64,000 bases of DNA from Bugula neritina (Eukaryota > Bryozoa > Gymnolaemata > Cheilostomatida > Bugulidae). The stretch covers positions 12,532,642-12,596,641 of the forward strand of contig OZ037770.1 of the NCBI GenBank assembly GCA_964035545.1, written 5' to 3'. Positions within the stretch are counted from its first letter, which is position 1. Each line of letters begins with the position of its first letter. Below, piece by piece: positions 31,986-44,278 of the stretch. The notes beneath the pieces are model-generated. The model was not told where the DNA came from, did not search any database, and was given only the letters and a program-made list of their open reading frames with translations. A program made the translations under genes and the position numbers.

Positions 31986-32266
31986 AAGTAGAGTTCAGCC
32001 AGAGATCGAAGAACACAGAAGTAACAGTGGCTATGGTAGAGAAAGATATTGAGTTTACTGGATCTAACAGAGAAGTTCTGTGTAAATATTTTGATGGTTA
32101 TCTCAACCAATACTACACTCTGATTACATGTGATCAACCAATCAGTGGCCGTTTTGTTCAGATTCTGTTCAATGCTAAAACCCTTGTAAACCTTTACGAG
32201 ATTGAAGCTCATGGTTATCAGTTCTTTGGTAGAGTAAGGTACAATATAATTTTACAGCTATGTTAA
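31986..32266 (+). pseudogene. Orphan last exon of an F5/8C (FTP) lectin, stop lost
   Basis: After GCTTTTAG the exon reads EVEFSQRSKNTEVTV, then EFTGSNREVLCKYFDGYLNQ and CDQPISGRFVQILFNAKT, ending HGY, the second half of a fucolectin-type F5/8C domain. Paralogues stop immediately after HGY (TAG); here that codon is CAG and the frame runs 15 codons further. No upstream signal, PAN or first-half exon was found, so it is an exon fragment duplicated with its 3' flank. GTAAGG at 32235 could act as a donor. Confidence 0.8.
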
Positions 32267-33557
32267 TGGTTTCAGTGAATATTGTAAAATCTCGCGTACT
32301 TAAGTGTTTATTAAGAACTTTGCTCGCTCATTGGCTTCAAAGCTTTGATGTTTCAATGTGATTTTTTGCATAGAAAAAGCTGAACTCATACATTTTCTGT
32401 TGGTATTTTTATGTGTACTCATCTATTGCATTACTAGAACAAATTGTCTAATAAATGCATTTATAGAACGTGAATTGCAATATAAAGGAGTAAAATGGCA
32501 AAGAGTAGGCCTATTGTATTTATGAACTCAATACTTAAAACAAAGGCTTGAGTTATACTCCATGAGTTAAAATTTATACTCAATCATTGGATAAGCTCTT
32601 GCCATATCCTAACTATACTTATTATTTTGTTTTCAATAATATGATATTTTTGTGACGCTTAATACGTTTCTTTTGTTTTTTAGTAGTTATGAGATGGAGA
32701 GCTCATTTATTTTTGTGGCTGGAAAATGTATAATGTGATATGCTTTTGGGTTTATAGCAAAGAACAATATAAATAAAATTTCACAACTGTAATATTTTTT
32801 ACTAAATGAACACATAACAGATAAAAGTGTGCACAAAGATTTTTTGTTTTATAGCCATTTATGGGTGATGAGCGGACAGAGTATTGAATATTTCATTAAC
32901 ATAAATGTGACATGTAGCTTCTAATCCTGATTCTTTAATAAATAAACATGCAAATTCCATAGACATAGAGTTGAGTGCAGTGCAAACAGCTTGAGCGTTA
33001 TGATTACATAATTTGCAACTGAGTTGTTAATATAAGTCTCAAGGGCTATACATAAAGTTATATAAGAATATAATAATATACTGATTTTGTTCTTTGAACT
33101 ATGCTATAAAGATCTTGTAATTGAAGAAGGTGTTTAAACTCCGCAATAAAAATATTATTTGCACACTAAATATTGATTAAATAAATAGCTACCTGTATCT
33201 GCATATATTATACATGTATGTATATTATGTTGATCAATTGTTCAAATGTTGCTCAGAAGTGATCGAGAGGGGCTTAAAGGTAAAAAAAGACTTGTATTTT
33301 ACTAAACTTGTAAAAACGTTACGTTCCAAGTCTCTTTTACAGTACATAATTTATGACTCACTACAAGTTGACACCTGAATCTCTAAAAAATAATCTAAGA
33401 GCTTACAAAGTATTTCTCATATGCATTGATTTTATTCTAAGCATTGATATTATAAGCACTTTGTTAGTATATATATTATCAACTAGTTTGAGCTGTCTTT
33501 CCTAGTATGTGATAAATATAACCTGTTAGTCTAAATTCTAAAAGTTCTCTAACTCTG
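32267..33557. other. 3' flank duplicated from lectin genes, no gene seen
   Basis: About 32310-32760 matches, with divergence, the flank downstream of gene D on the other strand (about 34850 down to 34190) and the stretch 46400-46760. The remainder is AT-rich with no recognised coding sequence. Confidence 0.55.
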
Positions 33558-33674
33558 AAGGCTGTAACAAAGAAGAAATGCAAAGGCTAACGGTTTACCA
33601 AGCTCACAAACCACTCTGTCCACACATACATTGTGGGACTTTTCTCATCTCCTCTTTCACAATCTACTATGCTT
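33558..33674 (+). pseudogene. Orphan fragment of an IAP RING exon
   Basis: The sequence reads CNKEEMQRLTVYQAHKPLCP, then HIHCGTLL, and ends YYA before TAG at 33672. It is closest to the last exon of gene B (KEEMQRLTAYQAYKPLCP). The N-terminal half of the exon, with PCGH and the first cysteines, and any acceptor are missing, so it cannot form a RING by itself. It keeps the C-x4-C spacing of this subfamily. Confidence 0.85.
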
Positions 33675-34282
33675 AGAATCTAGTCTAAATTAGCTCAAGA
33701 TTTTCTGCTTTTATTAATATATTTTGTTTTTCGGGGCTTTTTAGTCGTATTGTAATTGCATTGTGTTATTATATTTTTATAACTGTTTGTGCTAACAACA
33801 TGCAGCTTTTACTTTGCTTAAAACTGTTTTGTTTTGCTATTAAGCTGTTGATAAGTCACCCTATAGGTTTATATTATGTTAAAGATAAGATTAGAAGCTC
33901 TGTCACATTATGTTAATAAAAGGTCCTATACTCTGTCAGCTCATTACTCTTAAGTGGCCTTTAAAACAAGCTTCCCTCCGATAATGTGTGCTTGCTTTCA
34001 TCTGCTTCATGTTATTTTGTTTACAATATTATGCTTATGACATAACACCAACTGTGTTCATTTGTATTGAACTTTGCTATATAGACAAGAGATTCCCAGC
34101 CACGTAAGAAATTAAATTCCATCCATTGTTGTCGCCAAAACGAAATAAAACTTTTTTTCAACAGATATATGACATTGAAAACAAAATAATAAGTATATAT
34201 AGTTAGAATATAGCCATAACTTCTCACATGATTGAGTTGAAGCTGTAAACAGATTAAGGGTGTTTTTCAAACGAGCCCTAAG
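33675..34282. other. Intergenic, partly repeat-derived
   Basis: 33675-34190 shows no coding signal. About 34190-34282 is the inverted match to 11687-11790, the flank of the MITE copy in gene A. Confidence 0.5.
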
Positions 34283-34623
34283 CCTAGGGCCACACTGTGC
34301 GTATTTTCGCATGCGAAAATTGAAATCACAAGTAGCAAAGGTGTCCACTGTGCTCGTTGAGAAAACCTTCGCACTTGTCGCTCTACATTCTCAACGCAAG
34401 TGCGAATCGTCTTTGTCGTCGTCACCTAATTGGCTGATAGTTATTCAGCGAGCCCAACTTCTTTATTTTAGTGCTACATTCCAGTAAATTGTGTTTTATT
34501 GAAAGCAGTGCGATTTAAAAATGAAAACTTTGTTTATCATGCATCACTGACGCTACAGTGGACACCTTTGCTACTTGTGATTTCAATTTTCGCATGCGAA
34601 AATACGCACCGTGTGGCCCTAGG
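34283..34623. mobile_element. MITE family 1, copy 2
   Basis: The copy has the same long terminal inverted repeats as 11344-11686 (CCTAGGGCCACACTGTGCG and complement, with the TTTTCGCATGCGAAAA palindrome) and almost the same length, 341 bp. It lies in the 3' flank of gene D and, with its left flank, is inverted relative to copy 1. Confidence 0.85.
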
Positions 34624-34950
34624 CTAAGTGAAAAAAAGCATTGGCTGATAATATTGAGTTGGTGCTTTAAACACTCATATAATATAAATAATACAAATAG
34701 TAGACAACTCATTGATTCTAGTGATGTAATAAATATAAGAACACATAAAAACACCGACAGAAAAAGTATGAGTTCAGCATTTCTTTACAACAAAGATCAT
34801 TGAAGCATCGAAGCTTTGAAACCAATAAGTGAGTGAAGTTCTTAGTAAACACAAGTACACCATAAGCTGATAACTTATTGTTAGATATGACAATATTTGC
34901 CAATACTATTCACATAGATGTAGTATCATATTGTACTCTACTACCAAAAG

Positions 34951-35774
34951 CTAATAACCATGAACTTCAATCTCGTGAAGGTTTATTTCCGTTGTAGCGT
35001 TAAGCAGAATCTGGACAAAACGGCCACTGATTGGTTGATCACATGTAATCAAAGTGAAGTATTGATTGAGATAACCATCAACATATTTACACAGAACTTC
35101 TCTGTTAGATCCAGTAAACTCAATATCTTCCTCTACCATAGCAACTGTTACTTCTGTGTTGACTGCTCTCTGGCTATACTCTGTCTCTATAAAAAAAACA
35201 TAAAATATCTTATGTACAATAGTGTCCTTTGTTCTATAAAGCCACTAGAAATATATATTATATGTATATATATATTTATATATATATATATATATTATCA
35301 AGGAGGCAGCTACAAAATTTAAGTACTTTTAAAAACAGCAGACAAACAGATAGACAGACAGACTGACTTACCCGTATATCTATTTAGAATGTACACAGCC
35401 CAGACACAGCGTACATCTCCCAGGTCTACTCTCCACCATGGTCTAGTCTCATTTTTACTGTGTGACATTGAAGAAAGTTCGTTTAGTAGTATATAGAATC
35501 CATCAACCGCATTAGATGCTTCAAAGTTGTAAACACGATAAGTATGAAGAGAAGACATCTTTGCAAATTTATCTAAAAATTATTGATTTGAAATTAAATT
35601 TTTAAATTCTAAAATTTCTCATGTTATTATGATACAACGTTGTGCACTTTCAAAAATGAAATAGGTTATATGAAATTTTGTTTAAAGATTTCCTTTTAAA
35701 AGTTGCTGAACCTCAACAGGGACAAGCAATTGTATTAGTGGGTATGCGTTTGTGATACAATAACCATATATACA

Positions 35775-35823
<49 letters not shown>

Positions 35824-36821
35824 AATTATGGCATATTTATAAAAACTATGCTCACTTCTAGCCAGTATTTTACTGAATCTTTCTCCGACATCTGCTCTGA
35901 TGTAGAAATCAGAATCATCTCCCTGTCCTTCAGAATACAGATTAGGGTTAACACATGTTTTAACAGAGCACATATTAATTAGCCAGTCATATGTGAATCC
36001 ATTGCATTCTTCTCTTCTCATACAATCAAAGCCACAGTAGAGAGTGGAAATGGCTGTCCCAGAGTCATGTTGTGAAATGTTGGATAGAGATTCTGGCATG
36101 ACATAACTCTTGTAGAGGACAGTCTGGTAACCAGATACAGCCAGAGCTGTGACATTTAGCAGTAACACTGCAACAATAAATTTATATTTAAACTTGGTAG
36201 AAAAACTGATATGTTTAAAGTATTTTACATCTTTTTTAAGAGTTAGAATGTTTTTCTCTATAAATTATTGCCAGAAGAAAAAGTGAACCGGTAAATGATA
36301 TCTGCAGGTTTTACTGCTTTCATCTTCTGTTTAAAAATATTACTCTGGTTTTACAATTGCAACAACTTTGCTGCTCCCAATTTGCAACTAATACATTTGC
36401 TAGCTATATAAGAATAATATTTTTTTAATTTCAATTGAGTTTGTCTGTTATAATTTTTTTTTCATATAAAGATATATAAAATGTTTATTTAGCTTTTTTT
36501 ATTAACAAACTGTAGGCTAGCTACTAGTGATTGTCATACTTCTAAACAAGCCACTTCTCTAAGAAGAAAGTTCAACATCAAATTAAAAACAGCAACAAAC
36601 AATTAACTGTCTTGAACAAAAATTTATAGATGCACTAACTATATGGACGCCAATAACATTGGTAGAATTGGTATACAAAAGTATAAATTATACTTCACTA
36701 GATTTTATTAGATCCTGTTAATTAGCATATTAATTATATGAAACATATTGTTCGGATATAAAAAGAGTTTGAGAAAATAAATAAACTTACCAAATCTTTT
36801 TGCAAAAACCCTGTCGGCCAT
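34951..36821 (-). CDS. Gene D: secreted PAN plus F5/8C (FTP) lectin-like protein
   Basis: Four exons on the minus strand are 36821-36791, 36167-35856, 35572-35372 and 35186-34951 (780 nt, 259 codons plus stop). MADRVFAKRF joins VLLLNVTALAVSGYQ to form a likely signal peptide. A PAN/apple-like domain follows: YVMPESLSNISQ, YCGFDCMRREECNGFTYDW, CSVKTCVNP. The F5/8C domain of the fucolectin/tachylectin-4 type spans the last two exons: ASNAVDGFY, RPWWRVDLGD, VWAVYILNR, then LITCDQPISGRFVQI and HEIEVHGY before TAG. FTP domains bind sugars, often fucose, and PAN domains bind proteins or sugars, so an extracellular recognition role is inferred. Introns are AT-rich, one with a (TA)n run. All splice ends are GT/AG. 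Confidence 0.9.
35776..35820. repeat. (TG)n(TA)n microsatellite in a gene D intron
   Basis: A short TG run followed by about 20 TA units lies in the intron between the PAN exon and the first F5/8C exon. Confidence 0.9.
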
Positions 36822-38314
36822 TTTCTTACTTGTAGTCGCCTAGCAATATTGCAGTAAGTTATCTGGATAGAGGAATCTTGCAGCTAAACCACAACTGAGC
36901 ATGCACTCTACTTTAGCAGTTTATGATTTTTTGATTGCTTTATTGACAATTATATATGCAATTATTTCAAAAGCAATAATTAAAACATTAGAAGCAATTC
37001 TGGCTTTAATTTACTGATTTTGAAAGTTTATTTCCTTTTTTGTTTATTTGAATATTGCCATATTGATTTCAATTGTTTCCTTTTAAAAGATCAACAAAGC
37101 TGCGTAATCTCAATGTCTTATAAAACCATATTGAATTTTAATGAATGCTGTGAGTCAATTAAAATATTAATTTAAAAAATTCATTAATTCAGTATATTCA
37201 ACTTTATAACTTATTATTTCTTTTTGAATAATATCTAGAACTCTATAACGATCAATATATATGCATAATATTTTTTGGTTCCCATGGCCACCATGCTAGC
37301 TATAGAAGCAAGATGTAAAAAAGCTTGAATTCTAGGTACTTACATACATAAGGTTTCTTATAACAAGCTCATTCAGTTAGCTGGACTAGGGCACATTCTT
37401 GCATAGTTCAGCATGCAGTTGTATTTTGATATAATATATTTCGCCCATGTAATATAATGGGCAGCTATAGAAATCTAAATTTAGATCAGTCATCCTTCTT
37501 TCAATTAGGCTGCATCAATTAAAGTGATGATCTCAGTATATAAGGCTTGATCTGCTTTGTGTTCTTTTGCTTGAAATATTATATGCTCATAAAAAATTAT
37601 ACCAATGTACGCAGACAACAGCTTACGTTTTTATTTATTTTCATTGAGAATTAAAAATATAGAATGATACACTTTTCAGTGTCAAGATAATACTAAAAGT
37701 ACAACAATTCTAACACGTCACATCACTTAACAAAGGTCTTCATAGTACTTATGACTTTGAATATAAAACAGTATAGGCAATAATTAAAATGAAATAGTAG
37801 GCTAAATGAAGTACATTTCTACACAAACAACTGCACAAAACTATACGCATATAATTCAAATTAGGGCTGCATTGTTTGGATACTTTGAAAAGACATTGCT
37901 GCAGTAATTTAATTTTAAGTAAACACCATTCAGGAAGCTCAACTCTAGAATTTCGGTCATCAATTTCATTCTAATCAATTTGCACATTATTGAAAATTCT
38001 CAGTGAAAGAAGTTTACAACAGATATGGCGGCACTACTGCACTAGTGAATAAAGTTGATTTGTTGGGTTTTAATCTGGCAGCAAGTAATCTATCAAAACA
38101 TGGCAGCTTTAGTTTTAGCAGCTTTTCACTGCAAACCATCATTCAGAAGAATTCAGTGGCCAGACTTTTAATAGAGTTTTTAGAGACTTTAAGTAGGGAG
38201 GAGCTAATGATTTACTGTTTACATCACTAAACTGTTTATCAGAATCCATTTACATAGAAGTAGACTGAGATTTATTCATGTAGAAATTGATTTACTTACC
38301 CTATTAGAAGCTTA
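36822..38314. other. Intergenic between gene D and a lectin fragment
   Basis: No supported gene was seen. It includes the likely upstream region of gene D, where CCTAGCAATATTGC precedes the start, but no clear TATA box at a convincing spacing. The 75-codon frame at 38003-38230 has no recognisable domain or splice partner. Confidence 0.5.
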
Positions 38315-38500
38315 CTAGACTTGAACTTTAACCTCGTAAAGGTTTACAGCTGTTGTGGCATTAAACAGAATCTGGACAAAGCGACCACTGATTGGTTGAT
38401 TACATGTAATCAGAGTGTAGTATTGGTTGAGATAACCATCAACATATTTACGCAGAACGTCTCCATTAAATCCAATAAACTCTATATCTTCCTCCACCAT
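38315..38500 (-). pseudogene. F5/8C last-exon fragment cut by a microsatellite
   Basis: The minus strand reads MVEEDIEFIGFNGDVLRKYV, then LITCNQPISGRFVQILFNAT and NLYEVKVQV. The HGY end is altered, and the first 20 or so codons of the exon are replaced by the simple repeat at 38504-38590. It cannot encode a complete domain. Confidence 0.85.
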
Positions 38501-38503
38501 ATA

Positions 38504-38511
38504 TATGTGTG

Positions 38512-38579
<68 letters not shown>

Positions 38580-38590
38580 TGTGTGCATGT
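38504..38590. repeat. (TG)n(TGCG)n microsatellite
   Basis: TG repeats pass into about 15 TGCG units. It ends exactly where homology of the lectin exon fragment is lost. Open frames in both directions (CVRA- and HART-type repeats) are artefacts. Confidence 0.95.
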
Positions 38591-38614
38591 GATATTGCTT
38601 TTAACCACATTATA

Positions 38615-38770
38615 AACTTGTTGTAATAAAATGATACAATTACAATACAACTGCAAAACCCAAAAAAGCAAAACATATAATAAAATATTATTGAGATGAA
38701 TTAGACTGGATTTTGAGCAAAGTAAATTTTCAAAGGGGTGTTCGGAAGAGTCCCGCAATGTTTGTATGTC
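38615..38770 (-). pseudogene. Degraded IAP RING 3' end with 3' flank
   Basis: The minus strand carries ACAAACATTGCGGGACTCTT (KHCGTL) and the degraded end of the RING exon, then a flank matching the sequence after the gene B stop (47050-47160), including TAATAAAATGATACA and TTACAATACAACTG. The stop and preceding codons are changed. It is an orphan duplicate of the gene B 3' end that lies head to tail with a lectin fragment. Confidence 0.75.
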
Positions 38771-38983
38771 TAAGTTGCAAGTCATAAATTATGTACCATA
38801 AAGAAAACTCAGAATATATTGTTTAAAAGTCACTGGAGATCCAGAAAAAGAATGATGTTTTTCACTTGCAACTTTTCAGTTTTTAGCCTCCTCACCTAGG
38901 AACAAAGTTTTGTTCATATATATAAATATATATATAGAACTTATATTTATATGTGTGTTTGTGAGTGCATGTTATATGTGTAA

Positions 38984-39164
38984 AGGCCTGGCCTCACGAT
39001 CGTGAGAATCACACGAAATGGTGTGACAATTTTCGTGAGTTATCCTTTTGTTTTGACCAGCCACACACTCGTCGGACGAAACTCCTTCAAATTTTCTCGT
39101 ACAAATAATTTTTTGTTTCAAATAGACGATTTTGTATGATTTTCACGATTGTGTGGCCAGGCCT
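38984..39164. mobile_element. MITE family 2 (PIF/Harbinger-type), copy 2
   Basis: AGGCCTGGCCTCACGATC and a diverged complement form the ends, with TAA at both sides (38981-38983 and 39165-39167). At 181 bp it is a shorter relative of 26819-27142. It has no coding capacity. Confidence 0.85.
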
Positions 39165-39744
39165 TAAAAGTCAAAAAGTAATTGCCTACAATGTTTCAAG
39201 CATGTTTATTTTACTCATATGCTTTTCTCTTAAGCATGTTCAGTTTATGCATATGCTTTTCTCTGCTAGCTTTTATATAATTTAGTTATTATGTTGATTT
39301 AAAATTTTTGTCATAGAGTTTTGGAAATGCAAAGTAGCAAAGTTTAACAAATACTAAAATAAAAGATTTCATTAAACTAATGTGTTTCTCTGTATATAGA
39401 TTTATGGAGAAAATGAATGCTGCAGAACAAATGTGTTGCCCAACATTAATTGTAAGTTATAATTACTTTTTCACTTATCCTTAATGTCCCTCTTTGAAAT
39501 CCTTCTTGGGAGAAAGTTGATTACAAGCGTTATCAGCAGGCTCAAGCAACTTATGTGCGGTGAAAGGAAATTAAACTTGTGTTTTTATATAACTTTAATC
39601 ATGTTTTACGTTAATTGCTTTTACGTTGAGCTGCTCCAGTAAAGTAAACATTTAACGTTTTGCTCGTGTGTGATGCGTCTGGTTTAGCTAAAAAGATATT
39701 TTGCTATACAAGATCATTTGACTGTTGCTAAAGATTTTGAAATA

Positions 39745-42043
39745 ATGAATGCCAAATTCTTGGGAGGCATATTTAGTAAGTTGAGAATTTAAAAACTATA
39801 AGCTGTTTACAGTGTTTCAATATATGCAATACTTAATATTATAATATTATAAAAGGCCTTACCAAATTGATAATAAATGTATAAATATAAACTTTTTATT
39901 AAAAATTTACTAACTACCACAATGATAATAAATACTAAAATAAACAAAAAGGAAATTTTATGTTTTAGTTGTATTTTTATCATATAATAGTCCAAACTCC
40001 ATAGTGTTATTATACTTGTTAAACATCAAAAAGTGTAATTATGACATTTCATGTTGAAATTCTTGTTAACTCTTCTCATTATAATGCTCACAAAAATATA
40101 CTTTTTTACTTGATTTGTTATAGTGCTGTTGGTAGAACTTACAGCTCTGGCTGTATTTGGCTACCAGACTGTCCTCTACAAGAGTTATGTCATGCCAGAA
40201 TCTCTCTCCAACATTTCACAACATGACTCTGGGACAGCCATCTCTACCAGCTACTGTGGCTTTGATTGTATGAAAAGAGAAGAATGCAATGGATTCACAT
40301 TTGATTGGCTAACCAAGAAGTGCTCTGTTAAAACATGTGTTAACCCTAATCTGTATCCTGAAGGACAGGGAGATGATTCTGATTTCTACATCAGAGCAGA
40401 TGTTGGAGAAAGTTTCAGTAAATTACTGGCTAGACGTAAGTGTTAATAAAATTACATTTTTTTAAACTTGCTTCCTTTTAGATGCATTTTTAGTGAAAGT
40501 TAAATTAATTAAAATATTTTAGTTATACGTTCATTTATATATTAATATAATCAGTTAAACATGCTTTATATTTTGCACTTGTTTTAAATGAAATCTAACT
40601 TCATATTTTATATTTCAATAATTAGTATAATCGGTAAAATTTATATTACATAGAACACTCAATATTTGAAACAAGACTTTCATAATTTCAAAGGAATATA
40701 CACTATAAAAAACAATAAATTAAAAAAGTTTAAGTTTATGCAATAGAAATTTCAAACTTTACCAAAAAAAATGTTTCTTATAGGTAAACCAGCAAAGCTG
40801 TCTTCTGTATACACTGATCCCTTTGGAGTGTATTCATATGAAGGAGAAAAGGCTGTAGACGGAATCTATAACATATCAGATAGGCTTAAATCATTGTCAA
40901 ATAGTCAGTATGAGAGTAGACCATGGTGGAGAGTAGACCATGGTGGAGAGTAGACCATGGTGGAGAGTAGACCTGGGAGATGTACACTGTGTCTGGGCTG
41001 TTTACATTCTCAACAGATTTACAAGTAAGTTAAACTGTCTATTTGGTATAACAGTTAAAGTCTGCTCGGAAAAATTGTCAACATTTTCACCAAAGAATAA
41101 TCTTGTAAAGGCAAAATTTACTTTGACTTAACATGATAATATTCTTTTTATAGAATTACAGTTTGATATGTTTGTTTACAATTTTGCCACTTGAGACTTT
41201 AAAACTATCAAACTAGGTACATTGCTAAATTTATAGTTGCTACACCTACTAACAGCAGACCACTTCTTCAGCTGACATGTAGCAAGCTGAAGCTGCTGAT
41301 ATCAAGGTCTGGCTATATGTTTATCACTTTTGCTTAATTTTTTATGTTGCTTAAAAATTAAATACTTATCTTGCACAAGCAGAGCTCATGATTCTGTTAG
41401 AGTTTTGCAACTATAATTATAAAGAATATACAGAAACAATTTTTGGCAATAACCAGCCTCTTCATAATTATAGGTAAAACATGAATTATTATTGTAATTT
41501 ATTCATGCGGATTAGGCATTTTTGTAAAGGTTTGTTATCTGCAGTGAAAAAAATAAAATTATAATACGTTATATAGGTATTGAAAACAATTAATAAGTTT
41601 TGTCATGTTTACCTTTATTTAAACTAGCATTAAAATATTCTATATTAAACACATAATCTTTCAGTTTTTTTAGGAATATTTTATTTTTTGTTCATTTTTA
41701 TTTAGATTTTTAATGCGCATGATGTTAGTTATATATTAAGGCTATATACGACACACACAATTTCAAAACAGAAAACAAATTATAGAATATAAGCTGTATT
41801 TTTCTAGAAGTACATTACAGCCAGAGATCAGTCAACACAGAAGTAACGGTTTCTATGGTAGAGGAAGAAATAGAGTTTACTGGATCTAACAGAGAAGTTC
41901 TGTGTAAATATGTTGATGGTTATCTCAACCAATACTACACTCTGATTACATGTGATCAACCAATCAGTGGCCGCTTTGTCCAAATTCTGTTTAATGCTAA
42001 AACCGAATTAAACCTTTATGAGGTTGAAGTTCATGGTTATTAG
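39745..42043 (+). pseudogene. Gene E: PAN plus F5/8C lectin broken by a 34-bp expansion
   Basis: Exons are 39745-39775 (MNAKFLGGIF), 40124-40435 (MLLVELTALAVFGYQ, then the PAN domain YCGFDCMKREECNGFTFDW), 40784-41024 and 41808-42043 (F5/8C, ending VHGY before TAG at 42041). Structure, phases and sequence match gene D. In exon 3 a 17-bp unit (GAGAGTAGACCATGGTG, about 40914-40964) is present three times instead of once, adding 34 bp. This shifts the frame inside the RPWWRVDLGD core and gives a TAG at 40951-40953. Downstream, DVHCVWAVYILNRFT continues in the shifted frame and exon 4 is open. It is a very young pseudogene, a polymorphic null allele or an assembly error. Confidence 0.88.
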
Positions 42044-43933
42044 GCCTTCAGTAGTCTATTCAGTAAACAGATTACTCGACTCTAAGCCAGCATATTGCTT
42101 CTATGTTAAAATGATTTTTATGAAGAGTCTATAGTATATCTAACATTAGCTTCTCCTTCCTTAAATTGTCTGAAAACTCTACTAAAGGTCTGCTCACATG
42201 GGACAGAATTCTTTCTGAATATATATACAGTTAATATATATGCAGTGAATCAGCGCTAAAAATAAACTTGCCACAACTCTGATACATTGCTCACTGCCAG
42301 ATAAAAACCCAACAAACAAACTGCATGTATTCATTTTAATGTAGTTATCTTATCATGTTTAAATTGTTTCACTTTAATCTAGTTCTACATTCGACATTGA
42401 TTGGAATACATAGTTAGGTAACTGAAGTTCTGGAGTTAAGTTTCTTGAAGGGTGTTTAGTTGAAACTAAATAATTGCAGCAAAAACTTTCCAAAATGTCT
42501 AAACAACGCAGCCCTGTTTTGAAATTTATATATCTGCATAGTTTTGTTTAATTGTTATTGTGCAGAAATTTACTCTATCTATATCCAGTCTAGCTTGCTA
42601 CTATTTTGCTTTATTTATTGTTGATCATCATGATTTCAACGTCACAATATTGTAATGAAATTCACTGCAATAAATGTGGAATCGCACTTTTTCTTATTGA
42701 CGTGACAATTTCTAATTGTTGTTTTCTTGATGCTATAAAGTATATAATATTATGTAGCTTTTTGAATTTTTAATAAAAATCAATATGAATATAAAGTATT
42801 GTCGGTGTAAAAGAAAACCTATTATTGTAAACTGAATGTCGCAAGCAAAATATAAATAAGAATATTATGCAGAAATGCAGTCACTTTATGCAACCTAATT
42901 GATGCAATTTACAACATACAGTGATCATTGAGCTCTCTAACTCCTAGAGCTACTTAAGCTCTTTAGCTTGAGTTTATACACTTCTTAAATATGATTTAGT
43001 AGAAACATGAGTTTCTACTATTGCGAGGGTTTGGGCCATATGGTACTCTATTCATTGCTAATGAGGGGACAAAAACAGCTGTTAATTGTACAGAGATTTA
43101 CTGCGAAGGGGGGGGGGGGAAACTTAATTCTTAACTGGGTGCAGAGTGCAAATATACATATCTCTACTGTTAGAGTTTAATCCATGCATGAGGAATAAAT
43201 AGTTGTTAAAAGGCTAGTAGTAAACTTATTTATACATCATACTATACAGTATACCTTATAGTCATAATATGTAAACACATTAGTGTATTTATAGTGCACT
43301 AATTCATTGGAAGATTGAAGACCATCAGTTCAACTAATATACTATAGTGACTTTTTTATATAAAAATGCATAAATAAAATATTAATCCATTGAAAATTCA
43401 GCCATTTTTATATAATGCTTATATTGATTCTTTTAGCCAATGGTTGCTTAGAAACAAAGCATATATTGACCTTGAGAGCTCTGAAAATAATTAAAATGCA
43501 GTTTATAAATATAAACTTGAATATTATACTAAATTAATTGCTTTTTCAAATCAATATTTTACTTGAAATGCGTTTTCGTTTGAGTCTAACATGGTTTCAT
43601 ATTACACCAATCTTACACAGTTTTGTTTTATTTTTAAAATGAAACGGTTGCAATCAATATATAGATATTTTTAAATAACTAACAACGTGAATGACACTTC
43701 GAAATAACATTGTTGAAGACAGAATCCCATCTGATGTTTAAATTAATGCTTTTAGAACAATTACATGCTTGCATGTATACGTTCAATAATAAAATTTACA
43801 AAATTTTGCATTATAATATATAATAATATAATATAATGCAGTATATTATTGTAATAATATACATATAGCTATAAAGGCAATATATTATTATATTATACAT
43901 GTTTAATGTTCCATATTGAAGCATTTATAATAC
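42044..43933. other. AT-rich intergenic, no gene seen
   Basis: Read on both strands without finding exons or element ends. It contains a short poly-G run near 43110 and AT-rich palindromic words near 43800-43900. Confidence 0.45.
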
Positions 43934-44278
43934 CAGGGGTGTCCTACCTTTTCAGACTGAGGGCCTTTGAGAGGGAATATTTAGGTGGGAAGGGCCACAT
44001 TGTGAACTAAAGTTTGAGCTGGGGACCACAGCACTAGTAATTTTTAAAATACTTTATATTCCAAATTCTTTTTAATCATAACACTATCGAGCCCAATAGT
44101 TACTAGCTATACAGGCTGCATGTTTTGTAGCATGTATATAAATAGGACATATTTAAAAGATGGTTTTTCACACTAATTTATATATGTGTAGAAAACAATT
44201 TTATTTGTTATGTCTCTGAGGGTCACATAAACGTAAGCTGGGGCCAGATATCCGGCCCCGGGGCCCTGGACAGCCCTG
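43934..44278. mobile_element. hAT-type non-autonomous element
   Basis: The left end CAGGGGTGTCC and right end GGACAGCCCTG are near-perfect inverted repeats. The subterminal GGGCC-rich sequence (GGGCCACATTGTG left, GGGGCCAGATATCCGGCCCC right) is typical of hAT MITEs. The 345-bp interior has no transposase. The 8-bp flanks do not match well, so the target duplication is decayed. Confidence 0.75.

Noticed and set aside
38003-38230. 75-codon plus-strand frame
   Set aside because: No recognisable domain, no paralogue in the window and no splice evidence.
38321-38676. CVRA- and HART-repeat open frames
   Set aside because: They are translations of the (TGCG)n tract, fused by chance to a lectin exon remnant.
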